This document shows, piece by piece, positions 6,561 through 6,807 of a stretch of 6,807 nucleotides of DNA (position 1 is the first letter of the stretch; each line of letters begins with the position of its first letter). The DNA is taken from assembly GCA_903932565.1 (NCBI GenBank), contig CAIZGQ010000626.1, positions 1 to 6,807 of the forward strand, read 5' to 3'. This DNA comes from an uncultured Hyphomicrobiales bacterium. Lineage in GTDB: Bacteria > Pseudomonadota > Alphaproteobacteria > Rhizobiales > Beijerinckiaceae. The position numbers and the translations under genes were made by a program. Below the pieces are notes generated by a model that saw only the letters and a list, made by a program, of their open reading frames with translations, was not told the DNA's origin and made no database searches.

Positions 6561-6585
6561 ATTGCGGCACTCTTGGTGCGCCAAT
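6561..6585. repeat. Inverted repeat in the era-hemB gap
   Basis: ATTG-CG-GCAC-TCTTG-GTGC-GC-CAAT is symmetric: two 4-base paired blocks on each side, separated by a mismatched 2x2 internal loop, around a 5-base loop. In the hemB-sense RNA it would fold just upstream of the hemB ribosome binding site. There is no T-run after it, so it is not a classical terminator. It could be a weak mRNA structure, a protein site, or chance. Confidence 0.35.
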
Positions 6586-6591
6586 GTCGCT

Positions 6592-6807
6592 TCAGCTTTT
6601 GGGAAAATCGAGTCCCATTTCCCGATAGCGCGCCGGATCATCCGTCCAGTTTTCGCGCACCTTCACAAACAAAAACAGGTGCACCTTGGTTTCAGCGGCT
6701 TCCATGATGTCCTTGCGCGCCGCAGCTCCGATGGATTTGATCATCTGGCCGCCTTCGCCAATCACGATTTTCTTGTGCGCGTCCCGCGTCACATAAATCG
6801 TCTGCTC
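6592..6807 (-). CDS. era: GTPase Era, C-terminal KH domain only (5' part beyond window)
   Basis: The last 71 codons of Era, the essential GTPase that binds the 3' end of 16S rRNA and assists 30S assembly. The visible part is the KH domain: QTIYVTRDAHKKIVIGEGG, with the GxxG RNA-binding loop (G-E-G-G), then IKSIGAAARKDIMEA and the very conserved end VHLFLFVKVRENW...YREMGLDFPK. The GTPase domain lies past the right edge. In many alphaproteobacteria era sits after rnc and before recO; here hemB follows directly after a 47-base gap. The identification is secure from this C-terminal signature. Confidence 0.95.
   Translation of the reverse strand, partial: EQTIYVTRDAHKKIVIGEGGQMIKSIGAAARKDIMEAAETKVHLFLFVKVRENWTDDPARYREMGLDFPKS

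Overview
The window reads as an ordinary piece of an alphaproteobacterial chromosome. The clues are AapJQ-type general L-amino-acid transport genes, a HemB with the cysteine-free metal site common in that class, a typical Era C-terminus, and moderately GC-rich codon use. Hyphomicrobiales (Rhizobiales) is my best guess at order level; I cannot name a genus. There is no tRNA, rRNA, insertion sequence, phage gene or CRISPR array that I can see.

Layout. The left end (1-2188, minus strand) is the start of an aap operon: aapJ (periplasmic binding protein) followed without a gap by aapQ (inner-membrane permease). AapQ runs off the left edge, so aapM and aapP, if present, lie outside. A divergent spacer (2189-2420) separates aapJ from metC, a PLP-dependent cystathionine beta-lyase on the plus strand (2421-3605). 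metC converges with a minus-strand cluster, and 12 bases lie between the two stop codons. A strong imperfect hairpin sits there and runs into the last codons of the opposing gene. From right to left the cluster is the 3' end of era (KH domain), hemB, an MDR-family NAD(P)H-dependent oxidoreductase, and a PAP2 membrane phosphatase. The spacings (47 bases, 33 bases, 4-base overlap) suggest one transcript.

How the genes work together. AapJQ would import a broad range of L-amino acids. MetC makes homocysteine for methionine synthesis. The link between them is the shared divergent promoter region, which holds a 12-base inverted repeat, two opposed TTGACCC boxes and a sigma-54-like element. The right-hand cluster mixes housekeeping functions (ribosome assembly GTPase, tetrapyrrole synthesis) with an oxidoreductase and a lipid-phosphatase-like protein whose substrates cannot be read from the sequence.

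I found no convincing new biological system. The observations most worth checking are regulatory or structural: the divergent spacer, the in-frame stop that alone separates aapJ from aapQ, the convergent hairpin inside a coding end, and a substituted cofactor-contact position in MetC.
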